The notes below the pieces were generated by a model. It worked only from the letters and a program-made list of their open reading frames with translations. It did no database searches and had not been told where the DNA came from. Shown one piece after another: positions 1-10,745 of a DNA stretch of 64,000 nucleotides (position 1 is the first letter of the stretch; every line of letters starts with the position of its first letter). A program made the translations under genes and the position numbers. Where the stretch lies: contig CM072884.1 in the NCBI GenBank assembly GCA_037013685.1, positions 109,098,048 through 109,162,047 on the forward strand. Reading direction: 5' to 3'. The DNA comes from Acridotheres tristis. Its lineage: Eukaryota; Chordata; Aves; Passeriformes; Sturnidae.

Positions 1-1596
1 AGCAAAAGGAAAGGAGAGAACTGTCACTTTCCTCAGTGTTTAAGTATTTTAGTCTGTGACATTTGTTTTTGAGAATAAGGACATTTCACAGATAAAAACC
101 ACTTCTCTCTGAAATAAAGAACGTGGAATCTTCTTATCCTATCAGGGAGCAATAAAATGTCCTGAAACTGGTAGATGAGATAGCATTTTTTTCTGTTGCT
201 AATAATGCTGTTCAGCAACACAGATCTGTCCATAGAACTCAGTGCTTCTCATGCTGTCTCTCATCCATTGAACACTGTGCTTAAAGCTGGCAAGTTATTT
301 CACTTTTAGGGGTATCAATGTAAACACAACTATACAGACCAGAGAGGTACCTACATCTGCATGATTAAATAGTCTCCATGGCCACAACACTTCTGAGTGT
401 CCAGCCCTAAAGGGACCTAACTGGCAAAATCCCACTCTAAGTTACTAAATCTGAATTAACTACCAGCACAATTAGTAGACAGCATCTCAAGTGGAATTCA
501 GAAGATAATGTCTATAAAATGCCTTGCAAAAAAAAATTGGCTGAGGTGGGTTTCTAACATATTTGAAAAACTTCTAGTATATTTGAAAAATAACATAATA
601 CTCTAAGAATATTAAAGGCAGAAATTTTGCAGTATCAAAGAACATATTAATTTCTAATTTTATTTATGACCTATGGCACCATAGAATCCAAGAGTTATTT
701 TCTCACCAATATAGAACCAGCTAGAAAATCCTGCTGCTTGGCAGAGCACAACCCCTAACCCAGGGAAGTGACCTATTGACTGAAAAACAACAGCAAATCT
801 AAGTGGTCTGCTAGACCAGTTAATTTGTCCTGTTATAGGTCCCTGCTGTTGGAGTTTAATGTAAGAAACTTCAAGCATAATCTCAGAATCCTAAAAATAC
901 CTGCTTCTCTCCATTTTCAGTTCAGCTGTGTGTTTAAACAGCATTGTCTTCCTACATATCTTCTAGACTTTAAATCTTGTCATTTGTATGGTATTTTCCT
1001 TTAAATAAGAAATTTCCCTTCTCTGTTACAGCTTGGGACACTGACCATGGGTGCTGCTGATTGCTGTGCCCAGGGTGATGTGCTGTGGCATGAAGAGCTT
1101 GGTTAAAATTCAAAATTCACATTTCCCCTCCTGTCTTTATGTGTACTCCTCTCTGCACAGCCTTCTGGACAATCCCCTCGTGCTTATGGTTTTCCTGACC
1201 CCTTCATTATCCTACATTAGCTTCTTGTTAAAGACTTCCCTGCTGGGAAACCTAGAAACTTTCTTCCTTCCCCCAGTGAGATCTTAACTTAGAAAGAACA
1301 GTTATAGCAATAATTCAATTTAGGGAAGAAAAATAAGACAGCTGCTCAGCCATGCTATTCAGCACTGAATTTTTTTTTCTTTTCAATCTTTCTAAGTTTT
1401 TCACATTTTTAGGAATGGAAGCTGTGTGGGGCAGAAATTTTGTTCTCATTTTTGTTGAAAACACATAATACTAGTTATTCATGCAAAAGCAGTTCTAAAT
1501 TTAAACAAAAATAAACCATAACCTGAAATCCATTTTTTTCAGAGCTAGCAGTCACTCCAGACAATTCAGCGCAATTTTGACTGTAAGTGCACAAGC
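1..1596. other. Non-coding AT-rich DNA, no gene seen
   Basis: No open frame here resembles a known protein. There is a 12-bp direct repeat (ATATTTGAAAAA) at 559-570 and 579-590. A pyrimidine-rich stretch ending in TTACAG near 1013-1031 would make a fair splice acceptor on the plus strand, but no convincing donor follows it. Nothing else stands out. Confidence 0.6.
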
Positions 1597-1998
1597 TTAG
1601 CTTTTTGCTTGAGATAGATCAAAAATACTCCCTAAATAAACTTTCCTACAGTATTTCCAGCACAGCCTTAAAAAGAGCCAGAGACAAAAAAAACCCCTTC
1701 GAAGTCTGCTGCACCGAGGCAGGAGGTCAAAGTGCTCGCACAAATTGGTAAAGAAGTCATGTTTTATCAGTGACACTGCAATTAAGGACGTTGATTTCTG
1801 TTCGTAGGACAAGGTCCTCTCATTGATGGAGAGCCCACCGGGCATGGAAAGAAAGGGATCTTTGTGTGAGGAGCAGCAGCACATGACAGGCATCCTTGTG
1901 ACCGGCTGGCTGACGTAGCCCAGGCTGCCCAGGCTCAGGCTCTCCCTGCTCTTGCAGTGTTCCACCTCCATGACTGGAATCTGCTCAGCTCTCCACAA
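1597..1998 (-). other. Unrecognised minus-strand open frame, 133 codons
   Basis: The frame is open for 133 codons; the leftmost internal methionine in a plausible context begins MEVEHCKSRESLS about ten codons in. The stretch 1680-1990 keeps about eight CpG dinucleotides in 300 bases, more than its surroundings, and the first half of the frame uses many GC-ending codons (CTG, AGC, GGC, GTC). A T-rich tract lies just upstream on the minus strand, as before a splice acceptor. The second half becomes hydrophobic and low in complexity, which is unlike a folded domain. I do not recognise the protein and see no domain motif. It may be a chance frame, or part of an exon of a minus-strand transcript. 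Confidence 0.15.
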
Positions 1999-2247
1999 AA
2001 ATCAACCCAAAAAACCCCAAAACAACAACAAAGAAAAACAAAACTCAAACCAAAAGCCAAACGCACAGCAAAAATTTCTGAAATAGGTGAATGTGCTCAT
2101 TATTAAAATAAACTAGGAAAGAACAAACTGCAGCCCCCTGGGCAGTGCTTGGCCTGGCTGTTCCCGAACAAGCTTGTTTCTAGATTGCAGCAGGTATCTT
2201 TCTCAGAGCTGAAGAGTTCTCCAAGGGAGTGATTTACCTTTTTTCAG

Positions 2248-2264
2248 CCCCCCCCACCCCCCCC
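2248..2264. repeat. C8-A-C8 homopolymer tract
   Basis: Eight C, one A and eight C stand in a row. On the minus strand this is G8-T-G8, which by composition could fold into a G-quadruplex. It is the only such tract in the window. Confidence 0.9.
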
Positions 2265-2823
2265 AGGCATTTCAATGGGAAAGTTAAAAATAAATGAAAC
2301 GAATCAATGCCTTTTGGCTGCCGCTGTTTCAGCTGATGCCTCCTCTAGCAAAACACAGGCTTGATATGGTGCCTGAGAGCTCTTCAGAAGAGAAAATGGG
2401 CTTCTCCACATAAGATATTACAACTGCAGCCTTCCATCCTTATGACTTCAAGTAATGTTTTGCTTCTGAATGTTTATGCTTCCCAGCTATGAGTGAATAT
2501 ATGAAATAGCTCTTCTGTGCAATGGGAAGCAATCTAACGAGCCTGAGCTACACAAGGACACTGGAGGAGTTTACAAATGTGTGGAGAGCATGTGATGAGC
2601 AACCCAGGGGCTACCACTCAAGCTCTGACAGAGCCGGGGACAGCACTGTGCCTAGAACGGAGCAGTCAACCCACCTGAGCCATAAGAGGGGCATCTTAAT
2701 CTCCAGTTGAACGTAGGTACCCAAATCTCTGGTCTAGATTGTGGTGTTGCTAGATCCGAGGGAAAATCTACAGGCAAAAGAAGGCAAGCTGGGCTAATCT
2801 GGGTTTTACACAGGCAGTCTTAC

Positions 2824-2888
2824 CTTTATTAGGCAGCACAGGAAGTGGATGAGTGGAGGAATAAATAATATGTTCAACCAATACAGAG
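2824..2888 (-). other. Candidate 65-bp exon (splice-site pair), minus strand
   Basis: Reading the minus strand, a pyrimidine-rich tract ends in TTCTTCCCCAG just above 2888, and a donor AAAG|GTAAGA follows at 2824/2823. One of the three frames stays open across the 65 bases; the other frame examined stops. Both sites are close to consensus. Chance pairs of this quality are expected in a window this long, and there is no transcript evidence. It could be a non-coding RNA exon, a pseudoexon or nothing. Confidence 0.15.
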
Positions 2889-5290
2889 CTGGGGAAGAAA
2901 AATATCTCCTTGGGGTTAAATTTTATGAAAATTCTTGAAAATTATTGAAAAATAGATTTTTGAAAAATAAATTCTTGCTTTTATCTGCTGGGAGAGGCAC
3001 GTATAAATAACAAAATAACATTGGTGGAGACTGAAGGGAATGATGATGAGCTTTTGGGATCGGGGTACAACTTCAACAGTCTCCCCAAACAAATTCTACT
3101 CAGCTCTTGTAGGGAGTGAAAGTTTAGTTCTACCTCCAAGGCAGAAGCTAAAGGAGGGGCTGGAAAGGTGAATTGCTCCATTAGATACAGAGACTGAAGG
3201 AAAAGCTACCATGTGCATGAACTGAACAGCCACCAGGGAATGTCAGGGTGAATGTCACATTTAACAGTGATCCTAAAAGAAGCAAAGAATTACCTGAAGA
3301 AAGCAAATGTCAGCATAATGTTTTGAAAGTGCTGTCATAGTAAATATTTTCCTGTGGTTTTGCAAGAATGGAGTGGCATAAGTACCATTAATAAAAAGCC
3401 CCCTATCATCAGAGATCACATAAGGATGAACTCAATACTGCCCTTAGGCATTTCACAGGAAGCCAGAACATGCTTTGGATGGTAAAATGGGGTAAGAGGA
3501 TTTACATATTGGACATTTTAGTAAAAAGAGAATCAGAAGAAGAGTACAGCCAGAGTGTGCTGCTCCACAGCTCAAGGTAAGGGTACAAAGTTCAGTATTC
3601 CACAAAATCTCACTTGCCAAAATCTAGTCTGAGAGCACTCAAGAGCAGTCTGTGAGTGGGCTGTGCAGGGATAGCTCTCCACAAAGGATACAGCCCTTAA
3701 CAGCCTGCCTGCAAAACAGAAGCAGACGATAAGAGCAGGGCAGGGAACGTAGCTCATCATGCAAGAGATGTGTGGTAGCACAGTATAGGGACTGGATAGG
3801 TAACACCTCTGCCCTGGGGCCTCCAAGCCTAGTGCACCAATGACACAGTGACACAGTGCCAGCACAGCACACCTACACACAGACACCAAAGGAGCCCGGC
3901 CTTCTTAGCATGAGGGGATCACACAGGTGACTCAGAAGAGGAGTCACTTGGCTACTGCTCTGTACAGGAAGACCAAGCCCAGTGGGGTCCACTGGAGGAG
4001 TCATTTGAGGCTGGCAAAGGGAGGCACCAGGACAAACAAAGGGGCTGTAGTTACCATGAAAACCCTCCAGACTGGATGCTCCTCAAAGGGTTTTAACTTC
4101 CCTTTGAGCTCATGCCTGTTGGCCAGAGGGAAAAGGAAGTTGTGCTCAGTGTTACCCTGGCCATGCTGGTCAGACATAGGTACTGGGCTGGACTTCTCTT
4201 CCTACAGTGCTCAGACCTGCCAGACACAGAGGGACAGACACCCTAGGACACTAGGACACCCTGCTTGACCATCCTCAGGTGGCCAGTGTCTCCTCCTGCT
4301 TCAGCACTGCCTGCCCAGCTTTCCAATGAAAATCCCGGGGCTTGGCCAGGCAGTGCCCAGGGCATGGGGCCAGCCTGTCTTCTCTGATCAATACCCAGCT
4401 GTGGGGTGTTCCTCCATCTCCCTCCAAAACCCCATAGTGGTCTAGCAGACAGGGAAAGCAGCATGTGGCTGGCTAGCCCCAGGCTCCCTGGCCCTTCAAG
4501 AGGAAGGCAGCAGGCTCTCTTACACCATCCTTCAATAATTTACTAGACAGGCACTAACAGCTTCCCCCTCTGTTGCAACAAGCAAGTCAAAAACAGTAGA
4601 GGAGAAGCATCCATCTCTGACATTCCTGCAGGTTTTCTGTAATGGATCACTTTTGATTAATTAGTGAAACAAGTTTGAAACAGCCTGCAGGATACTTGGT
4701 GTGTGCTTGTGTCTCAAACTGGAACAGGAAACCAAATCTCTCTCTATAAAACATGAACATAAAAACTCTGCCCTTATTGTTTCCACTTTCACAGGGGTCT
4801 TTCTTTCTCTGCTATCCATGTAGAAAAGAAAAAAGTCATCTAAAGCATCTTTGCTATTGTATATAGAACTAAAAATTGAACAAAATTTGTTTTGTTCACC
4901 TTTCTCCCTCTCACCTGTGAGCACACAGCCATTGCTTGACAAAATGTAGCACAAACACAGCATAGCATTTCTCCTGGAGGCTTGCTGTCTAGAGTTTCCT
5001 CTGTTACAAACTGAGCCAGGGACTGACTTCCTACAGCCTAGTTACCAGTTCAACACTTGAAGCATAGCTCATCTTTGACAAAGTCCCACGATGCTGAATG
5101 TGGTACCAATCTCAGCCTGCATGGGCAACACCAGCCCTGGAGTCTCTTGAATAGCAGCACACACTGTGAAGAAAATATCTCAAGATGTTCACCCAGAGAA
5201 TTTTTGTAACTTTTATTATATGTTGCCCAAACTACCATAAAAGAATAAAAAATGCTGTTAAAGACAGCAACTTTCTCCTTTTTTCTTTCC
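2889..5290. other. Non-coding DNA, no gene seen
   Basis: Short open frames on both strands do not resemble known proteins. 3572-4460 is richer in GC than its neighbours and so has somewhat longer frames. A minus-strand donor CAG|GTGAGA lies at 4915/4914, next to a short hydrophobic frame with a methionine near 4960, but no good upstream signals accompany it. Confidence 0.6.
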
Positions 5291-5315
5291 TGAGGAATTA
5301 GTCTGAGGCCTTGCA

Positions 5316-5381
5316 CGCTTTCCCACGCTCGCAGATTGCGGGTTATAAATGCGTGGGAGTGAGCAGTTTCGATCAGTCAGG
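5316..5381 (+). promoter_or_regulatory. Possible core promoter: CpG cluster, TATA box and initiator
   Basis: Six CpG dinucleotides fall within about 60 bases of otherwise CpG-poor DNA. TATAAAT lies at 5344-5350, and an initiator-like TCAGTC puts its A at 5375, 31 bases from the first T of the TATA box, which is the usual spacing. CCCACGC (5322-5328) and GCGTGGG (5351-5357) form a 7-bp inverted repeat around the TATA box. GCGTGGGAG matches eight of nine bases of the EGR-family site. No open frame or recognisable exon follows, so a promoter, if real, would drive a non-coding or enhancer RNA, or a distant spliced exon. Confidence 0.25.
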
Positions 5382-7863
5382 TAGGCTGGGTTTCTGTTAG
5401 CTGCCTGCATACCTTTGAGCCCTATCAGCACATAGTGATCAGTGGAATTCCTGGCATTTTTGTCATAGCATCAGAGGCAGTACTTTACAGAGTAAATACC
5501 AATGACCTGCTGTTCTGTCAGGGCTCTGTACTTACCTTTTATTTTCAAGTCAAAGGTTAGGCCTATTTATGTAAATCCTCAGCCATGGGCCAAGTAATCT
5601 GACCTCCTGGTTTTCATTCTCCTAATTGTTTCAGGTATTTTTCTTGAAAAGTTTGGTCAGTTAAAGCTAGGGATCTTTTTTAAAGGCGCCTTTGAAGGGC
5701 TCTAGGGGCTTTCATAGCCCACCCAGTTTGCAAAGTGGAAACATCAGTGACCTGATGCCCTGGGCACTTATTTAAAATTCATTACCAGGAAATAAGGTTT
5801 TGATATATAGCCCCTCTATGGTGAAGAATATCTTAGGGAACATATGCATGCCATTTTTTACTTTGGATTATGTGATCTCTGAAGCCACATAGAGAGGCAA
5901 TAATAAATTATATTCCTGTTTGCCCTTCATTTCTAATAAGAACGTTATTCAGCTGTAGATAGTTTTGACTTCCCACATGCTGGCCTCTGCCTACAATTCC
6001 TTTGTTACTTCACGCTTGGCCGTGCCATTTTATTCATAAAAGGGTGTCTGAAGAAGTATAACAAGAAAAGGAAATTTACTGGTTTTTTCCAAGCCTTTTC
6101 TCTGAGATTCAGCCCTGCATATATTCCAAGATTAAAAAGCAAGATGAATATCCTCTGAATAAGAGAGAGACATAGCCAGTTTACTCATACATAGAGGAGA
6201 ACAACTACTCTAGGTTTTGTCCCATCATCCCTGGGCATAGAAGCTACATATTTTCATATGACCAAAACCAGCCATAGATAGCTCTACAGTGGGAGTAATT
6301 CTCTCCCCTCTTCAGGTATATTAAAACTAGAAACACTTATCAGGTCACTGCTTTCACTTCTGACCATGGGTAAATCACATAAAATGCATGCTGTCACATT
6401 TCAGTATTTATTTCTTCCCTAGCCTTCCTCCTGTTAAGGATCACTTTGAGGTATGCACTGAAAAGGATAATTCATATAAGGAAATTTAACTGGTGCTGAT
6501 ACCAGAGCTTGTGCTACCATCTGAAAGAGGCAGCAGCCCTAAACTGGAATTTGACTTCTGCATTTTAGATCTGTGGGGACCAAAAGCACAATCAAAGAGC
6601 TGAAGTTTCAACATCTGGGACACTCATTATGCAGCTTATTCTCCAAGTGTATTCCTTTTAATTATTGGAATTGTCACTTGTCTGCTCCTGATGGAAAAAA
6701 GGGGATTGTAGAAAACCAGGCTAAGTGGAAAGCACCATTTACATTCTTCACTGCTATGTGATACTGCCTTGAATTATAATGTTCATTTTTTCAACCTCTA
6801 GGTAAATACAGATTCATTGTGGGGGAAAAAAAATCTTGCATCCCGTACCCAGCAACAGAGGAAAACTGAGGAGACATTAAGGAAGGAAGAGAAATCCTTC
6901 TACCTGAAGCCTTTAGTAGTTGAAACACATAAGCTGGGATAGAATTAGCAGAAATTGTGACAGCAAACAGATGAGCGATGGAGGCCTAAAATAATGACAA
7001 TGGCTGGCAAATGGAAATAGAAGTCAAATTGTCAGAAATTACAGTCAGGGTCTCAGGCCTTCACAAAAGGAGAGAATTTGTACATTGGGACTTTTCTTCA
7101 CCTCTCCTGGTTTCACAGGCTACTTCCCACGCTCAGCCACCATTGCTCAATATCTCTGCAGCGACTGGAACTGTTAATTACCTGCCAAATTTTGAAAATA
7201 CTTGGACTTTTTTTGAACTGAAGGAGATGTCATTTGGTAAGGCAAGTTCCCGGGGGACACTGTTTGAGATCATGCTCCAAAGCCCTGTTTTCTACCAGTT
7301 ATACCAAAGTGCACATTTCTGTTAATACTTCTGGGCCCCGTAAAAAAAATGGGACCAAATCATTACCATCCTGAGGTCTATTTCTTTTCATACATAGATA
7401 TCTTCCTAATATTAAATGGCTGTGACTGCATAGGCTGCCTATGTCCAGAGGAAGAGTGATGATCTTAAGATTCACCAGCATTGGATGAGGCCAAGACATT
7501 GACACCAACCAATTTTTCTTCCCAAGATGTGCCCAAAAAGTCATCGCTAACCCAGTTACACGGCAGGGAGTCTTTGTACCTCTCTATATGCCCCTGTTGC
7601 CTTGACCTGAGAAGGAGACATCAGGGGGATGAGATTTAAGCCTTCAAAATTAGGAACCCACAGCATTTCACAGACCCAAATGGACACATGCTGATAAGTG
7701 CAGGAGTCCAGTTAAAGAGTACACTGCCAGGTAAACATGGATATAAAATATCTGAGGGGACTGAAGGCCTATAAGTGAATGCAGTGGAGCAGGAGGAAGG
7801 GCGAATTGCTGAGGTTCCACAAGAGTTCAATCAATACAATTTCCAATTTCCATCTCACCCCAG
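5382..7863. other. Non-coding DNA, no gene seen
   Basis: AT-rich sequence. A strong minus-strand donor consensus (AAAAG|GTAAGTA) lies at 5536/5535, but no good acceptor is seen upstream of it on that strand. Open frames are short and unrecognised. Confidence 0.6.
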
Positions 7864-7946
7864 CAACACATTCCAGCAAGACATTGTGTGCCAGTACCAG
7901 GCCTTGCTATGACAGTGCTACGAGCTGGTTCAGGGAGTCAAATCAG
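7864..7946 (+). other. Candidate 83-bp exon (splice-site pair), plus strand
   Basis: A pyrimidine-rich tract (TTTCCATCTCACCCCAG) ends at 7863, and ATCAG|GTAAAA follows at 7946/7947. Two of three frames are open across the interval. The acceptor is one of the best in the window. No known protein is recognised from either open frame. Treat it as a prediction for a spliced, probably non-coding, transcript; it may equally be a pseudoexon. Confidence 0.18.
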
Positions 7947-9263
7947 GTAAAAAGTAAGTCTGCAGAAAAAAGCTGAGACCTTTAAAAAGTTTTGTTCCCT
8001 GAACTGGCTCATGACATGACCATGCAAATATCAGTGCTGGCAAGAAGAGAGGGAGCAAGGTGCAGGACCAAAGCTCTGACTTGGACCTGAATCAATTTGG
8101 ACATGAGCCCTTAAACAAAGAGCTAAACTAGTCTGTGTAACGTCACAAGCATGAAATAATTCCCCAAATTGCTGCTCACATTCCTATTTACACAGTAATC
8201 CCCTGCTTCAGTAGAGTGCACGAAGACACATCTTTCTGAGGCAACAAACGTTTTTCTTCCATGCAGAATAAACCTATTCCATACATTGCTCAAACACAAT
8301 CTGCCTGACCCTTACTTTTTCTACTGAGCCCCTAACCAGATGTAAAAACTGAACTGTAAGGACTCTTCAACAGGGCTTGAACAGCTGACCAGATCTCTGC
8401 CAGCCTTTACAGGCTTGCTGAAAGACAAAAAGAGCATTCCAGTTCATCTCAGTTGGGCTTGCTAAACCACAGCATTCTCAACCAAATCCAGCAGGTTTTG
8501 ACTCAGTGCTATTGTTCTTAGGCACATGGTAGACACAACTTAGTTGCTTCCCATGTTATTGTTTTGTTTTGTTCTAAAGCATTGCCTCTCATTCCTCTCT
8601 AATTCCTGGCAGTGTTTCATGGGATTTTGTGCTTTAAAGACAGAGCTCTCAGAAACAACAATTTTTCTACAGATATTTCCCCTGTGTAGTTGTCCCTTTT
8701 CTCTTTAGAGACAGCATGATCCTATATCACTTTTGACTAAAAAATGTGACAGCATCTTGGCCTTACTCCATAAAAGCACATTGTTTTATTTACTGTCCAT
8801 GTAAGCCTGCCTGGGAGTTATAGATTGACATAAAAGGCATTTTCTATTGATATTTCATTTAGCATTAAAAATTTGTAATGTACTTCCATCAAATGTCCAC
8901 TTTTATTCTACAAGTTAACTGATGCTTTCCTACTTTCTCTTTCTGAAGGCTTCTGATTTTGTGATTTGCAAAGCCAGCTGTGCACCATGGTACATGCACC
9001 ACCTACCTCCCCACTGACTGAGCTATACTGTTTAAAACACCATTGTGACCCTTGGTGCTTTACATAGTTCTAGGACACTTTTGTCTTCTTGGCCAAAGGC
9101 ACAGAAAGATGTACCCCACTTCCTGCTGCGGCCATTTTGCACACTTCCCAAGCAACATTTTGTACGCTTCCCAAACATGGATCAGACCCCACAGTTACAG
9201 AATACAGCCTTGGGATCCTTGTTGCTGTATGCCAAAGAGGGCAGCTCAGAGCCCAGCAGGGCA
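7947..9263. other. Non-coding DNA, no gene seen
   Basis: AT-rich sequence without notable repeats or long frames. GC content rises from about 9100 toward the minisatellite. Confidence 0.6.
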
Positions 9264-9650
9264 CAGACAGACTCAGGCCTGTTCCCCAGCACGGCATCAG
9301 GTCTAGTCGCCAGCACGGGGTCAGGCCTGGTCCCCAGCATGGCGCCAGGCCTGGTCCCCAGCACAGCGTCAGGCCTGGTCCCCAGCACAGCGTCAGGCCT
9401 GGTCCCAAGCACGGCCTCAGGCCTTGTCCTGAGCATGGCCTCAGGCCTGGTCCCTAGCATGGTGTCAGGCCTGGTCCCCAGCATGGCGCCAGGCCTGGTC
9501 CCCAGCGCAGCGTCAGGCCTGGTCCCTAGCATGGTGTCAAGCCTAGTCCCCAGCACAGGGTCAGGCCTGGTCCCCAGCATGGTGTCAGGCCTGGTCCCTA
9601 GCATGGTGTCAGGCCTGGTCCCCAGCACAGGGTCAGGCCGGGCCCTGCGG
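9264..9650 (+). repeat. 24-bp GC-rich minisatellite, about 16 units
   Basis: A partial-match unit at 9264-9287 is followed by 15 units in exact 24-bp register from 9288 to 9647. The invariant part is close to CAGGCCTGGTCCCCAGC, followed by a variable block of about eight bases. Variants of that block (ACGGCATC, ACAGCGTC, ATGGTGTC, ATGGCGCC, ACAGGGTC and others) differ mainly by C/T and G/A changes, as expected from decay of CpG sites. Because 24 is a multiple of 3, frames stay open through the array on both strands. The plus strand reads an octapeptide close to STASGLVP, and the minus strand one close to DAVLGTRP. The long plus frame (9045-9830) begins at GTG, not ATG. I see no evidence that it is translated. 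Confidence 0.95.
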
Positions 9651-10560
9651 GGCCTGCTCCTCCCACAGCCATCCCGACCTGTGTTTTCTGCTCCACAGCT
9701 CCTTCTCTGCCCGTTCCCTTCTCCAGGGCACACCTGGCACGGTGCAGACTGGTGTGTCCGCACAAGCAGGTGTGGCCAGGGGCATGTATGGCACCCCACA
9801 ATATACAAACAGCTCTTGTGTCCAGGATGAAAATCTCCCCTCAGAGAAGGCGTGAGGACAGCACCAGTGGAAATACCTGTGCAAGCTGCCTTAATCCTGT
9901 GACACAGCCTCTCAGTTCTTGGTCTGAACACCCTCCATACAGCCACATGCCTTTCCACTCTTTCACTCTCTGCCTCAACAACCAGTCTGGGCTCCAACCA
10001 GAAGTTCACACACAGCAGAACTGGAATGGATTCCAGCCCTGTCTTCACACTGCTTGCCTGGGGTGTGAAATGAGGCTTCACTCTCAGGGGAAATATTTGG
10101 GTCACGGTCAGGGATGGAGTGACCTACTTCAGTATCCTTGGGAATTACTTTTACTCTCCATTTCTGACTCAAGAGCCATGCCCAGACAGATGTATTACCA
10201 CAATATTGCAACTGTCCTAATGAAACCTGCCAGCCCTGACTGATCTTGGCATCCCTCCTAATACCCCTGGAACCATTCACCCCTCCTGGCTGGTCTGCTG
10301 GCATGGGAATAGACAGAGCATCTCGGCAAACCTCACCAGGCCATCCTTGCACTTTGGATCAGCCCATTACAGAGGGATGTTTCAGCATATGCAATGCAAT
10401 TATGTCAATATCAAGACACAGCGGATTTCTCTCTGACACAATTTCATCAAATCAAGAAAAATGTCCTAATTCCTACAGCAGTAAGTTGTCTCCCTTCCCC
10501 CTCAGATACAGCATTAACCTTCTCTACTCAGCAACCCACTCACAGGATTGCTGATAGCTA
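9651..10560. other. GC-rich flank of the minisatellite; open frames unrecognised
   Basis: Several frames on both strands stay open for 60-160 codons, including a minus frame that runs on into the minisatellite (9182-10105, first codon GTG). Their products are rich in Pro, Arg, Gly and Cys and show no domain I know. GC-rich composition removes stop codons, so length alone is not evidence for coding. Confidence 0.5.
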
Positions 10561-10669
10561 CTAATTAAAAAGGTTTTTAACTGACTGCAAAACTGGACTG
10601 AGTGAAATGATGATTATCACTGCTATTGATATGAATTTTAATTTGGATTTCTGAAATAAGCAATTACAT

Positions 10670-10745
10670 TTTATATATATATGTACATATAGGCATAGGT
10701 ACATGCATGTATACATATGTACATGCATGTGCACACAGACATCCT
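10670..10745. repeat. TA/CA-type simple repeat with self-complementary decamers
   Basis: A (TA)n run at 10672-10681 passes into degenerate alternating purine-pyrimidine sequence. The palindrome ACATGCATGT occurs twice, at 10701-10710 and 10721-10730, with ten bases between them. This looks like a decayed dinucleotide microsatellite. Confidence 0.8.

Noticed and set aside
9264..9650. Regular short repeats that might be read as a CRISPR array
   Set aside because: Units are head to tail with no spacers, the genome is vertebrate, and no cas gene is present; it is a minisatellite.
9182..10105. 307-codon minus-strand frame
   Set aside because: It starts at GTG, and its length comes from the stop-free tandem repeat and GC-rich flank; no domain is visible.
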